DNA from: Syntrophaceae bacterium
Lineage (GTDB): Bacteria; Desulfobacterota; Syntrophia; Syntrophales; Smithellaceae
Assembly (NCBI GenBank): GCA_009773315.1
Contig: WRPE01000025.1
Coordinates: 1 to 43,095, forward strand
Direction: 5' to 3'
Length of the DNA stretch: 43,095 bases
The notes beneath the pieces were generated by a model that did not search any database, was not told the origin of the DNA, and worked only from the letters and a program-made list of their open reading frames with translations. The position numbers and the translations under genes are program-made. This document shows positions 1 to 7,900 of this stretch, piece after piece (the first letter of the stretch is position 1; each line of letters starts with the position of its first letter).

Positions 1-111
1 GGGGAATCTCCGCTTTTTGAAAATCCTGCGGCAAGGGATATCTTTATCCAATCTCCAAAACTCAGCGGGACACCTCCGCCGCTTTTGGCTCTTCTATGGT
101 GCCACCAACAG

Positions 112-194
112 CCGTACCTGTCAACGCACTTTCGAAATTCATACATCGGCAGAAAGTCCATGAGTTGCGAGAATACAGTTTGCCCCGTGTACAT
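112..194 (-). pseudogene. IS4-family transposase, N-terminal remnant
   Basis: The minus strand from an ATG at 194 reads about 28 residues beginning MYTGQTVFSQLMDFLP and ending near VDRYG. This is the typical start of IS4-family transposases that carry a DUF4372 N-terminal domain. The homology stops near position 112. What follows, toward the window edge, does not continue the expected transposase sequence although the frame stays open, so the gene is cut off. Upstream, at about 314-330, TTAACCGGACACTACTG may be the terminal inverted repeat of the element, but I recognise it only by type. The plus-strand open frame over 1-273 is probably chance. Confidence 0.5.
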
Positions 195-384
195 GAGCCA
201 CCCCTCTTATCGTTTTGGAGTGGCTATACGGCAGAAAAAATTTCAAGTCGATAAAAAGAAAAAACATGCTTAATTATTCGTTAATATTTGTTTTCTGACG
301 CGATAATTTTTAATTAACCGGACACTACTGATGCAATATGTAAAAGCAATTGACAATTTTCATAAATTTTACTAGAGGTAACCC

Positions 385-1548
385 ATGATTAGTCGAACAG
401 CAGAAAAAACCATTCGTCACTTACTTCGTGGATTTCCAATTGTTACGTTGACGGGACCCCGTCAATCGGGCAAAACGACACTTGCCAGGGCCATCTTTAA
501 AAACAAACCTTACGCTTCATTGGAAGAGCTGGATTTGCGCCAGGCCGCCAGTGATGATCCACGTTCTTTTCTGGCTCGTTTTCCCCAAGGCGCTGTACTG
601 GACGAAGTTCAGCGTTGTCCCGGTATTCTTTCCTACCTTCAAACACGGGTAGACGCCGATAAACATATGGGCGTTTATATCCTGACAGGCTCTCAGCAGT
701 TTGGTCTGATGTCCGGGATTACGCAATCACTTGCCGGACGGACGGCTTTTGTCGAACTGCTTCCTTTTGACGCGCAGGAACTGAAAGCAGCGGGAAAACT
801 GCCGGCAGATATTGACGTTATGTTGTTGACCGGTGGCTATCCGCCGATTTATGATCGCGCGCTGGAACCGGCAAGCTGGTATAGTGCATATGTGACAGCC
901 TATGTTGAACGCGATGTGCGGCAGATGCTTAAGATTCACGAACTGGATACTTTTCAACGTTTTGTGAAGCTTTGCGCGGGGCGCACAGGGCAGTTACTCA
1001 ATCTCTCTTCGCTGGCTACGGAATGCGGCATAACGCATAATACCGCTAAGGCATGGATATCGGTGCTTGAAGCAAGTTATTTAATTTATCTTTTGCGTCC
1101 TCATTCCGTCAATTTCAATAAGCGACTGGTTAAAATGCCTAAGCTTTATTTCTATGATGCCGGACTTGTCGCATGGCTTTGGGGGATCAGAACAACGGAA
1201 CAAATGATAACGCATCCACTACGGGGCAGTGTCTTTGAGACGTTCATCATTTCAGAACTCGTTAAGTCAAAACTGAACAAAGGCGAAAAGCCTGCCTTCT
1301 CTTTCTGGCGGGACAGCAACGGTAATGAAATTGATTTGATAATCGAGCAGGGAATAAACTTGATACCTGTAGAGATTAAATCCGGCCGGACCCTGACACA
1401 TGAATCTTTTGCGGGATTGGAAAAATGGTGCGCGCTGGCTGGTAAGAAGGCTGTGATGCCCGGATTAATCTATGGCGGTGCTGAATCTTATACGCAAAAA
1501 GGAATCAAAGTCGTTGGCTGGAAGGAATGCGGAGACTTGCTTAAATAA
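385..1548 (+). CDS. AAA ATPase with C-terminal DUF4143 domain
   Basis: This 387-residue protein belongs to the AAA_14/DUF4143 group of bacterial and archaeal P-loop ATPases. The role of the group is poorly known and often guessed to be DNA- or defence-related. Walker A is GPRQSGKTT (24-32), Walker B is VLDEVQ (71-76) and the sensor-like TGSQQ is at 101-105. The C-terminal part has E315-x-D317 and E330-x-K332, an arrangement like the PD-(D/E)xK nuclease fold, which is usual for DUF4143. A fair ribosome site (AGAGGT) precedes the ATG. The gene sits beside an insertion-sequence remnant, and these ATPases are commonly patchily distributed, so recent acquisition is plausible. No partner gene of a known system is adjacent. 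Family assignment is firm and cellular role is unknown. Confidence 0.88.
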   Translation: MISRTAEKTIRHLLRGFPIVTLTGPRQSGKTTLARAIFKNKPYASLEELDLRQAASDDPRSFLARFPQGAVLDEVQRCPGILSYLQTRVDADKHMGVYILTGSQQFGLMSGITQSLAGRTAFVELLPFDAQELKAAGKLPADIDVMLLTGGYPPIYDRALEPASWYSAYVTAYVERDVRQMLKIHELDTFQRFVKLCAGRTGQLLNLSSLATECGITHNTAKAWISVLEASYLIYLLRPHSVNFNKRLVKMPKLYFYDAGLVAWLWGIRTTEQMITHPLRGSVFETFIISELVKSKLNKGEKPAFSFWRDSNGNEIDLIIEQGINLIPVEIKSGRTLTHESFAGLEKWCALAGKKAVMPGLIYGGAESYTQKGIKVVGWKECGDLLK

Positions 1549-1594
1549 TTTAGTTAACCCGTTAATATTAAAACAATTTAAAGGAGAAAAATAC

Positions 1595-2404
1595 ATGCCG
1601 CAGATGGATCTCAACACGCTATTTTCATTACAGGGTAAAGTCGCTATGGTCACTGGCGGATCACGGGGAATCGGTAAAATGATCACTCAGGGCCTGCTGC
1701 AGGCCGGGGCAAAAGTCTATATCACGGCAAGAAAAAAAGCGGCCTGCGAAGAAGCGGCAAAGGAGCTTTCCGTTTTTGGCCCGTGCATTGCCATCGCATC
1801 CGATATTGGCACGCCCGAAGGCCGGGCAGCGCTTCTGCATGCATTGAGCCAAAAAGAAGATAAGCTCCACATTTTAATCAACAATGCCGGCACAAACTGG
1901 GGTGAGGAATTTGACAAGTTTCCGGACGAGGCCTTTGAGAAGGTCCTTCATCTGAATGTCAGTGCCATATTTTCGATGACGCGGGATTTCATCCATCTAC
2001 TCGAGAAGGCGGCGACCGCCGAAGATCCGGCCCGGGTGATCAATATCGGCTCCATGGACGGCCTCCATATCCCAACGGTCTCTCAGACAGGTACCTTTGC
2101 CTATACATCGAGCAAAGCGGCGGTGCATCATCTGACCCGGAATCTGGCGGTAACGCTCGCTCCGCGTCACATCACCGTGAACGCCATCGCACCTGGTTTT
2201 TTCCCGAGCAAGATGACGGAATTCATCTTCGACAAGCATCTGGCGGATATTGAAAATAACAGCCTCCAGAAGCGTGTCGGAAAACCCGAGGAAATGGCCG
2301 CTGTCGCCGTTTATCTGTGCTCCAAAGGCGGTTCCTACACGAACGGAGCGGTGATTCCCGTTGATGGCGGAACGTCCATCAACCACCAGCATGTGAGATT
2401 TTAG
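1595..2404 (+). CDS. short-chain dehydrogenase/reductase (RhlG/FabG-like)
   Basis: The 269-residue product is a classical NAD(P)(H)-dependent SDR oxidoreductase. It has the cofactor motif TGGSRGIG (20-27), NNAG (96-99), the active-site Asn121 and Ser153, and the Tyr170-x3-Lys174 catalytic pair. The C-terminus has the usual G-x-x-I-P-V-D-G-G ending. The ATG at 1595 is chosen because AAAGGAGAA lies at an ideal distance upstream; the frame is open further upstream but has no ribosome site and would overlap the ATPase gene. The gene lies 46 bases after the ATPase stop and is followed by a strong terminator. The closest style is RhlG-type beta-ketoacyl reductase or gluconate-type dehydrogenases. 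The substrate cannot be read from sequence. Confidence 0.92.
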   Translation: MPQMDLNTLFSLQGKVAMVTGGSRGIGKMITQGLLQAGAKVYITARKKAACEEAAKELSVFGPCIAIASDIGTPEGRAALLHALSQKEDKLHILINNAGTNWGEEFDKFPDEAFEKVLHLNVSAIFSMTRDFIHLLEKAATAEDPARVINIGSMDGLHIPTVSQTGTFAYTSSKAAVHHLTRNLAVTLAPRHITVNAIAPGFFPSKMTEFIFDKHLADIENNSLQKRVGKPEEMAAVAVYLCSKGGSYTNGAVIPVDGGTSINHQHVRF

Positions 2405-2444
2405 ACGGTTTATCGAGAGGGATAAAGGTAATTGAATAATGAAT

Positions 2445-2477
2445 AAAACCCCGCTTATCGGAAGAAAGCGGGGTTTT
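2445..2477 (+). terminator. rho-independent terminator after the SDR gene
   Basis: A perfect 12-base-pair stem (AAAACCCCGCTT, 2445-2456, with AAGCGGGGTTTT, 2466-2477) closes a 9-base loop. The GC core is flanked by A and T runs, so it could end transcription in either direction. It lies 40 bases after the SDR stop. Confidence 0.9.
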
Positions 2478-2565
2478 ATATTTTGAAGAATTCAGGTAGC
2501 ATAACACTTAATTATCTTGCGTAATAGAGTGGTGACCGGATGCCTGACCATTAATCCCAGATTCC

Positions 2566-2590
2566 GCAATAGGATAAAGAATCCTATTGC
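2566..2590. repeat. perfect 10-bp palindrome with 5-base loop
   Basis: GCAATAGGAT (2566-2575) and ATCCTATTGC (2581-2590) are perfect inverted copies around AAAGA. A further GCAATAG follows a few bases later. There is no T-run, so it is not an obvious terminator. It may be a protein-binding site or part of a degraded mobile element in this scarred region. Confidence 0.6.
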
Positions 2591-2652
2591 GTTGCAATAG
2601 AGATTCTAATAGAAAAGCTTAAGGAAATTGGTGTTTTTGGTAAGAGCCACCT

Positions 2653-2850
2653 GTGCTTGATCATGAAGTATCAGAGGAAGATGCCCGGAAAATGATTGCC
2701 CAAAGTGACAAAGAAAGAGCTCTCTATCATCGCACGGTTACAGGACATGAATGGGTGGATGCCAGGCGACACGACATCTCCATTGATACAAGCAAAATAG
2801 ATTTTGCAAAAAGCACAGAGCTCATCATGAAATACCTGGAATTAATTTAA
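2653..2850 (+). pseudogene. cytidylate-kinase-like protein, C-terminal fragment
   Basis: About 65 codons encode a piece resembling the C-terminal part of the cytidylate kinase-like family (a P-loop nucleotide kinase fold). The pattern is acidic helix, A-R-K-M-I, DKERALYHR, GHEWVDARRHDISIDT, then a final helix. In full-length members this covers the lid and last strands, while the N-terminal P-loop half is absent here. The frame opens just after an in-frame TAA at 2641 and begins with a weak GTG without a ribosome site. The gene is therefore most likely truncated. A short stretch in another frame immediately upstream may be decayed sequence of the same gene, but I cannot confirm it. Confidence 0.55.
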
Positions 2851-3139
2851 GGCAGACCCCGCACCCTTAAGCGCGCATGCGAGGCGTTGTTGCCTTATGA
2901 ACTTCCTGCTTCCCATCCGACTGTTCCGTGAGAATTGAACCGGATTCGTATCATTCCAGGCATCACCAAAGTAAAATCTAGTTCAACGTAGCTCGAAGGT
3001 CGGGAACGACACCGCAAAAGCCCTCGCGATTATTTTCTGGAGCATATATGAAAAATCGTGTATTTATAGTTTCATGTATGCATTTTGTCCGGAATGAGAA
3101 GGTGGTGCTGATAGAGCAGGAATAAATCCTTAAGAACTG
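2851..3139. other. intergenic stretch without recognisable gene
   Basis: Roughly 290 bases between the kinase fragment and the lytic transglycosylase. I see no convincing open frame, structured RNA or terminator. A promoter for the downstream gene presumably lies here, but no clear -35/-10 pair stands out. Confidence 0.5.
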
Positions 3140-3151
3140 ATGAGGACGAAA

Positions 3152-4081
3152 ATGAATATCTTGAAAACAGGCGTTGTGGTTGTCGCGGCATTATTTTCCT
3201 TCACATGTCTTTTCAGCAGCGCTGCCGTAGCGAGCTATACGGTTACCGGCGTAGAAGGAATTACCAGCAAAGAAATCCAAAACAAAAGAACGGGAAAACA
3301 AACCGGGGTAAAAAAGAAGCATTGCGGAAAAAAAGAAAAAACGGTGATCACGGGAAGTATTGAACAACGGAGGGCCGCTTTGCAGGCGTCATTCCGGAAG
3401 GCCGGAATCAGCCAGGAAGAGATTGATGAGCTGTTTTCCGATGAGCGGATCGAGATCTACCACAATATATATTTGTCATCGGTACCGAAAGAAGGCGAGA
3501 CGAAAAAGAAGAAACTGAGTTACTTCGATGAGGAGTTCGGCCTGCTCAAACCGGAGTCCATTGAATCCGGAAAAAGAATAATAGCGGAAAACAAAGAACT
3601 CTTTGAGAGGCTCGAAAGTTTCTATGGTATTCCCGCCAATTATATTGTGGCTATTATCAGGATAGAAACGAATTTTAAAGAGCATCTCGGCGAGTATCGG
3701 GTTTTCAATTCCCTTTATACGATGGCCATGCTCAGTAAAAGAGCAAAGCGTGTGAATATGGCCAATAAAGAACTGGTCACCTGGGTAAAGACGTGCAGGA
3801 AAACGGGCATAGATCCATTTACCGTGAAAGGCTCCTGGGCCGGCGCCTTTGGCATCCCCCAGTTTATGCCTTCATCGTATGTTATTTTTGCCGTGGATGA
3901 TAATAACGACGGGCTAGTCGATCTGTATGATTACCCAGATGCTTTTGCCAGCGTCGCCAACTACCTCCGTCGTGTGGGCTGGAAAACCGGCGACGAGAAA
4001 AGAATGCGCCGGGCCGTCTATCGTTACAATCATCAAAAAGCCTACGTCAACGCCGTCTTTGCGTATGCGGAGAGCATCTGA
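3152..4081 (+). CDS. MltB-type lytic murein transglycosylase
   Basis: The 309-residue exported enzyme is predicted to cleave the MurNAc-GlcNAc bond of peptidoglycan to give 1,6-anhydro-MurNAc. An N-terminal signal segment (hydrophobic to about residue 28, ending AAVAS) is followed by a Lys-rich linker (42-65). The SLT_2 domain has the probable catalytic Glu172 in R-I-E-T-N-F and the signature GSWAGAFGIPQFMPSS (227-242). DDNNDGLVDLYD nearby is the usual Ca-binding-like loop of MltB. No good lipobox is visible, so it may be periplasmic rather than a lipoprotein. The ATG at 3152 is preferred over 3140 because TGAGGA is spaced correctly for it. A palindromic repeat follows the gene. Confidence 0.92.
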   Translation: MNILKTGVVVVAALFSFTCLFSSAAVASYTVTGVEGITSKEIQNKRTGKQTGVKKKHCGKKEKTVITGSIEQRRAALQASFRKAGISQEEIDELFSDERIEIYHNIYLSSVPKEGETKKKKLSYFDEEFGLLKPESIESGKRIIAENKELFERLESFYGIPANYIVAIIRIETNFKEHLGEYRVFNSLYTMAMLSKRAKRVNMANKELVTWVKTCRKTGIDPFTVKGSWAGAFGIPQFMPSSYVIFAVDDNNDGLVDLYDYPDAFASVANYLRRVGWKTGDEKRMRRAVYRYNHQKAYVNAVFAYAESI

Positions 4082-4125
4082 AAAACCATGTGTGACAAGG
4101 ATCAGAATTAGAACGGAAATACCAA

Positions 4126-4191
4126 GGCGCGGTCAGGGTGACCTAACCACCTAAAGGTGGCATGAGGTGGCACGAGGTCACTCGCCGCGCC
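4126..4191. repeat. intergenic palindromic repeat, copy A
   Basis: Nested inverted arms are visible: GGCGCGG (4126-4132) with CCGCGCC (4185-4191), GTGACCT (4138-4144) with AGGTCAC (4175-4181), and an inner CCACC/GGTGG hairpin (4147-4160). The outer right arm is followed by CTGCA. The AGGTCAC-CG-CGCC half recurs at 5255-5270 and 5303-5319, so this is a member of a small interspersed family. Between two genes on the same strand, it may act as a terminator or mRNA-stabilising hairpin. Confidence 0.75.
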
Positions 4192-4212
4192 CTGCAGAGA
4201 TAATGTATGGTC

Positions 4213-4240
4213 TTGACAATATAGGGCTTGAAACTATACT
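4213..4240 (+). promoter_or_regulatory. sigma-70 promoter for the radical SAM gene
   Basis: A consensus TTGACA (4213-4218) and TATACT (4235-4240) are separated by 16 bases. The pair lies 33 bases before the ATG at 4274, which also has an AAGGTGA ribosome site. This is one of the best promoter matches in the window. Confidence 0.8.
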
Positions 4241-4273
4241 CTAATACAAAATTAATCTTTGTAAGGTGAAGCC

Positions 4274-5206
4274 ATGTCATTTGTCAGACCAGAAATTATC
4301 AGGCCCCCCAGCGAGCATGACAGTTATTATCTCCCGTTGACATCGGGATGCTCGAACAATTCGTGTACCTTTTGCAACTTTTCATTTTCTAATCTCGGTA
4401 TCCGCGAGCTTGAGGACGTCAAGCAGGAAATCGATGCCATGTCCCTGTATGTGAATTCCCGTATGTTGATGCCGGGGCAGCCCCGGGTTGTTTACTACAT
4501 ATTGCAGCAATGGAACGGGAAGAAAGTCTTTCTTCAGGATGGCGATGCCCTGGTCTATCCGTACCCCAAACTGCTTTCGGCTTTGCAGTATCTTAACCAG
4601 AAGTTTCCGAACATCCAGCGCGTTGCCAGCTACGCCACGCCGCAGGACATTCTCCGGCGCACGGTTGCGGAATTGAAGGCGCTCAAAGAGCAAAAGCTTG
4701 GCATTCTATACATGGGCGTGGAAAGCGGCGATGACGAGGTGCTGCGGAGGATTCAGAAAAACGCTACCCATGATCAGATGGTGGAAGCCGCCCAAAAAGT
4801 GAAGGAATCCGGCATCCTGCTCTCTGCTACGGTTATCCTCGGGCTGGGCGGCGTCAGAGGCAGTGCCAGGCATGTATCGGAGACGGCCAGAATTCTGACG
4901 GAAATGGATCCGGACTTTGCAGGAGCACTGACCTTGACGCTGATTCCCGGAACGGCGCTTTATAAGGAATGGGAGCAGGGCGAGATTGAGCTGATCACGC
5001 CGTTTGATTCTTTGCTGGAGCTCAAAGGGCTTGTCGAGAATTCAATTTTCACCAACTGTTTTTTCAGCTCCATGCATGCGTCAAATTATTTCGCGATCCG
5101 GGGTTCGATGCCACAGGACAGGGATAAAATTCTCAAGCAGTTAAATGCCTTACTATCCCGGAAAGATCCCCAAATGCTGCGTCCGGAATTTATGCGAGGG
5201 TTGTAA
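4274..5206 (+). CDS. radical SAM protein with CX4CX2C cluster motif
   Basis: A 310-residue single-domain radical SAM enzyme. The [4Fe-4S]-binding cysteines are C26, C31 and C34 in T-S-G-C-S-N-N-S-C-T-F-C. The first spacing is four residues rather than the canonical three, a pattern I associate with one COG1032-like subgroup. Later motifs are typical of the family: LQDGDALVYP, an MGVESGDDEVL strand, and LGLGGVRGS. No B12-binding or C-terminal accessory domain is seen. The gene has its own strong promoter and is bracketed by palindromic repeats, so it is probably monocistronic. The substrate is unknown. It may be a modification enzyme, but nothing nearby points to a target. Confidence 0.88.
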   Translation: MSFVRPEIIRPPSEHDSYYLPLTSGCSNNSCTFCNFSFSNLGIRELEDVKQEIDAMSLYVNSRMLMPGQPRVVYYILQQWNGKKVFLQDGDALVYPYPKLLSALQYLNQKFPNIQRVASYATPQDILRRTVAELKALKEQKLGILYMGVESGDDEVLRRIQKNATHDQMVEAAQKVKESGILLSATVILGLGGVRGSARHVSETARILTEMDPDFAGALTLTLIPGTALYKEWEQGEIELITPFDSLLELKGLVENSIFTNCFFSSMHASNYFAIRGSMPQDRDKILKQLNALLSRKDPQMLRPEFMRGL

Positions 5207-5212
5207 TGGGAC

Positions 5213-5269
5213 GGCGCATTCGGGGATAACCTGATAACCTATAGGTCACACGAGGTCACGCGATGCGCC
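5213..5269. repeat. intergenic palindromic repeat, copy B
   Basis: GGCGCAT (5213-5219) pairs with ATGCGCC (5263-5269). Between them are ACCTATAGGT (5238-5247) and two AGGTCAC or GGTCAC units. The right half matches copy A closely. It starts 7 bases after the radical SAM stop, so it may serve as its terminator. Confidence 0.75.
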
Positions 5270-5299
5270 CTACATAATTGTGTAATCATTTTTGTGTTT

Positions 5300-5322
5300 G
5301 TAGATCACGCGACGCGTCCTAC
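5300..5322. repeat. intergenic palindromic repeat, half copy C
   Basis: GTAGATCACGCGACGCGTCC followed by TAC matches the right halves of copies A and B (GRTCAC, CG-rich core, CCTRC) but lacks the left arm. GTAG and CTAC ends make it a short imperfect palindrome. Confidence 0.6.
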
Positions 5323-5426
5323 AGCGGTTTCTTTTGACAAATCAACCTTCAGAGATTATGGTGAATCCCAAATCGAAAAGCGCATGGTTTTCGGTAATCC
5401 AAAATAACACAAGGCTCTCTACTCTT

Positions 5427-6872
5427 ATGGATACTAAACGTTTTGATCCCCTGTTCACGGGCCGCTCTGTTGCCCTCATCGGCGCGTCTAGCAATCCCGG
5501 AAAATGGGGTTATGTCATGTTGAAAAATCTTATTAACGGCGGTTATGAGGGAAACATCTATCCCGTCAATCCCGAGGCAGACGAACTGTTGGGGAAAAAA
5601 GTATATAAAACGCTGGAAGATGTTCCGGAAACACCTGACCTGGCCGTCATCGTGGTTCCGCCCAAGGCGGTGCTCTCCGCCATACAGGACTGCACGGACA
5701 AAGGTATTAAAGCAGCAGTCGTCATAACGGCGGGTTTTGCGGAACTTGGCTTTGAGGGCAAGCGGCTTCAGGACGAGATGGTCAAAACGGCCCGCGCAAA
5801 GGGCATGGTGATGGTGGGGCCCAACTGCAACGGCATCATGAGTCCTTGGGAAAAACTCTACGTTGATTTTCCCAGTTTTCATGTTCCACCGGGAAGCATT
5901 GCCCTCGTTTGCCAGAGCGGAGGCATTGTTGATGGCCTCGCGCGGCAGATCATGCTCAAAGGCATGGGATGCAGCCTTTGCGTGGCAAGCGGCAACGAGG
6001 CGGACCTGCATATGGAAGATTATCTGGCTTATCTTGCGGATGATCCCCGCACCAGTGTCATCCTCTGTTACATTGAAGGTTTCAAGGATGCTGAGAGATT
6101 CTATCATATTGTCCGTGAGGTCACGAAGAAAAAACCGGTTGTGGCCTACAAAGCGGGCAAAACACAGGCCGGCGCAAAAGCGGCCATGTCGCACACGGCA
6201 TCCATTGCGGGCAGTGATGAGATTTTTAACGGTATCTGCAAACAGGCGGGAATTCTCCGGGCGAAGAATCTGCATCATCTGTTCGATCTAGGCACGGCTT
6301 TTATGAACCAGCCGCTCCCCAAGGGACGAAGAATAGGCATTGTCACGGCAGGTGGTGGATGGGGAGTCATGGCCGCCGACGAATGCGTGTCGCTGGGCCT
6401 GGACATGGCTTCTCTACCTGATGAAACGATCAAACGACTTGATGCTTTTCTTCCGGCCTGGTGGAATCGGGGCAATCCGGTTGATCTGGTGGCGGGTAGT
6501 GATCCCGATGATGTCCTGCGTGTTGTCGAGACGGTGCTGGCTAGCCCGGACGTGGACGGCGTAATCTACATCGGCCTGATGCCGGCCCTGAAGTTCACAC
6601 GGCAAGAGCTGATGCAGAGAGGAAATACGGGAGAAGGTTGGGGAGATGCGCTTGTTCGGGCCGCAGTCGAGCTTGTGCAACATCTGAGCGGTCTGGCCCG
6701 GAAATACGAAAAGCCCGTTGTCGTTGCTTCCGAACATCTGATTGCATCCGCCGCGCAGGAAGCGCGCATGTTGCACGCCATCGGGCAGGCCGGCAGTGTG
6801 TGCTACGAGATGCCCTACGAGGCTGCCGAGGTCATGGCGGCGCTGGTCAGTTATGGAAAATGGAGAGAGTAA
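5427..6872 (+). CDS. ADP-forming acyl-CoA synthetase, alpha (CoA-binding) subunit
   Basis: The product, 481 residues from this ATG, has a CoA-binding Rossmann domain starting S-V-A-L-I-G-A-S-S-N-P-G-K-W-G, followed by succinyl-CoA-ligase-like flavodoxin domains. His256 in A-M-S-H-T-A-S-I-A-G is the expected phospho-histidine of NDP-forming acetyl-CoA synthetases. The family converts acyl-CoA, phosphate and ADP into acid, CoA and ATP, a way for fermenters and syntrophs to conserve energy. The ATP-grasp beta domain is absent from this protein and from the window, so a partner must be encoded elsewhere. The start is uncertain: the frame is open from a TTG at 5334, but that TTGACA may instead be a -35 box. 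Homology begins just after the ATG at 5427. Confidence 0.85.
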   Translation: MDTKRFDPLFTGRSVALIGASSNPGKWGYVMLKNLINGGYEGNIYPVNPEADELLGKKVYKTLEDVPETPDLAVIVVPPKAVLSAIQDCTDKGIKAAVVITAGFAELGFEGKRLQDEMVKTARAKGMVMVGPNCNGIMSPWEKLYVDFPSFHVPPGSIALVCQSGGIVDGLARQIMLKGMGCSLCVASGNEADLHMEDYLAYLADDPRTSVILCYIEGFKDAERFYHIVREVTKKKPVVAYKAGKTQAGAKAAMSHTASIAGSDEIFNGICKQAGILRAKNLHHLFDLGTAFMNQPLPKGRRIGIVTAGGGWGVMAADECVSLGLDMASLPDETIKRLDAFLPAWWNRGNPVDLVAGSDPDDVLRVVETVLASPDVDGVIYIGLMPALKFTRQELMQRGNTGEGWGDALVRAAVELVQHLSGLARKYEKPVVVASEHLIASAAQEARMLHAIGQAGSVCYEMPYEAAEVMAALVSYGKWRE

Positions 6873-6877
6873 TATAA

Positions 6878-7795
6878 ATGAGGATCGCAATTGTCGGTAT
6901 CGGCGGGGTAGGGGGATATTTTGGCGGCAAGCTGGCCAGGGCGTATGCGGCATCCGGACAGCATGAAATCATTTTTATCGCCCGGGGAGAGCATCTCCGG
7001 GCAATCCAGCAAAACGGATTGAAACTATTTACCCGCGAAGGTGATTACGTCGCCTGGCCGAACATTGCCACGGATAATCCGGCTGCAGCCGGCATATTCG
7101 ATCTGGTTTTCTTTTGTGTCAAAAGTTATTCACTGGAGAGTTCAATCAGCTCTTTAAAAGCCAATATAAGCAAAAATACGGTTGTTATTTCACTGCTCAA
7201 CGGCGTGGACAGCGCTGAAAGGCTGCGGGCCGAGCTTCCGGAAGCAACTATTGTTGCCGGTAGTGTCTATATCATCACCCACATTGAAAAACCGGGTGTT
7301 GTTCATCAGGAGGACGGCGCCTGTAAACTGACGTTCGGGGCGGATGACACGGAATCGACTAAACAATATTCAAACATTCTGGATATTTTACTAAAAGCAA
7401 AAATCGATGCCACATTAACGGACAAAATATCCGAGGTCTTGTGGTCAAAATATCTACTCATGTGCCCATTGGCGTCTCTGACATCCGCCACCGGCAAAAC
7501 ATATGGCGCTATTTTGGAAGATTCCACGCTTAAGAAGAAGGCGAGGGGGATGATGCAGGAAGTCGCCGCAGTTGCCAAAGCACGCCATATCGATCTTCCG
7601 GAAAATGCCGTCGATAAAACCATGGAGATGGTTGCCCGTTTTGGCCACAATTCAAAAACATCCATGCAACTGGACCGGGAAAAAGGCAATCAGACAGAAA
7701 TAGACACGCTGACCACCTTTCTTTGCAAAGCCGGCCGCGAATCGGGGATTCCCACCCCATTGCACGACGATGTATTAAGGCAATTAATTGCTTGA
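6878..7795 (+). CDS. 2-dehydropantoate 2-reductase (PanE/ApbA family)
   Basis: The 305-residue NADPH-dependent ketopantoate reductase-like protein begins with the Rossmann motif GIGGVGGYFGG (7-17). It keeps the ApbA pattern throughout: FFCVKSY, the S-L-L-N-G-V strand, and a helical C-terminal domain ending with the usual PTP-x-x-D segment. The true family reaction is ketopantoate to pantoate in coenzyme A synthesis. Many genomes carry paralogues with other 2-keto acid substrates, so panE itself is not certain. It starts 5 bases after the acyl-CoA synthetase stop with GGAGAG as ribosome site, so the two genes are co-transcribed. A link between CoA supply and an acyl-CoA enzyme is attractive but only inferred. 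Confidence 0.88.
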   Translation: MRIAIVGIGGVGGYFGGKLARAYAASGQHEIIFIARGEHLRAIQQNGLKLFTREGDYVAWPNIATDNPAAAGIFDLVFFCVKSYSLESSISSLKANISKNTVVISLLNGVDSAERLRAELPEATIVAGSVYIITHIEKPGVVHQEDGACKLTFGADDTESTKQYSNILDILLKAKIDATLTDKISEVLWSKYLLMCPLASLTSATGKTYGAILEDSTLKKKARGMMQEVAAVAKARHIDLPENAVDKTMEMVARFGHNSKTSMQLDREKGNQTEIDTLTTFLCKAGRESGIPTPLHDDVLRQLIA

Positions 7796-7801
7796 TGAAC
7801 G

Positions 7802-7876
7802 ATGGTCTCATAAAAAATCAATTTGCCCCACTTTTGTCATCACCTTTCATGTCACGCGTTTCCGCGTAGAGACCAT
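7802..7876. repeat. inverted repeat with ATGGTCTC/GAGACCAT arms
   Basis: ATGGTCTC (7802-7809) and GAGACCAT (7869-7876) form an outer stem, and ACGCG/CGCGT (7854-7867) forms a small inner hairpin. The string GGTCTCATAA at 7804 recurs at 13786 in another intergenic inverted repeat. Confidence 0.55.
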
Positions 7877-7900
7877 GTCGCAATATCATAAATCGTCATT

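Noticed and set aside
85-273. A 62-codon plus-strand open frame at the left edge
   Set aside because: It lies antisense to a recognisable transposase N-terminus, has a poor start and no family resemblance.
350-375. TTGACA at 350 as a promoter for the ATPase
   Set aside because: No -10 box at a proper distance is present, and the start would leave no leader before the ribosome site.
5349-6278. A 309-codon open frame on the minus strand opposite the acyl-CoA synthetase
   Set aside because: It is a shadow of a clear coding gene, is rich in His, Arg and Cys with no motif, and has no ribosome site.
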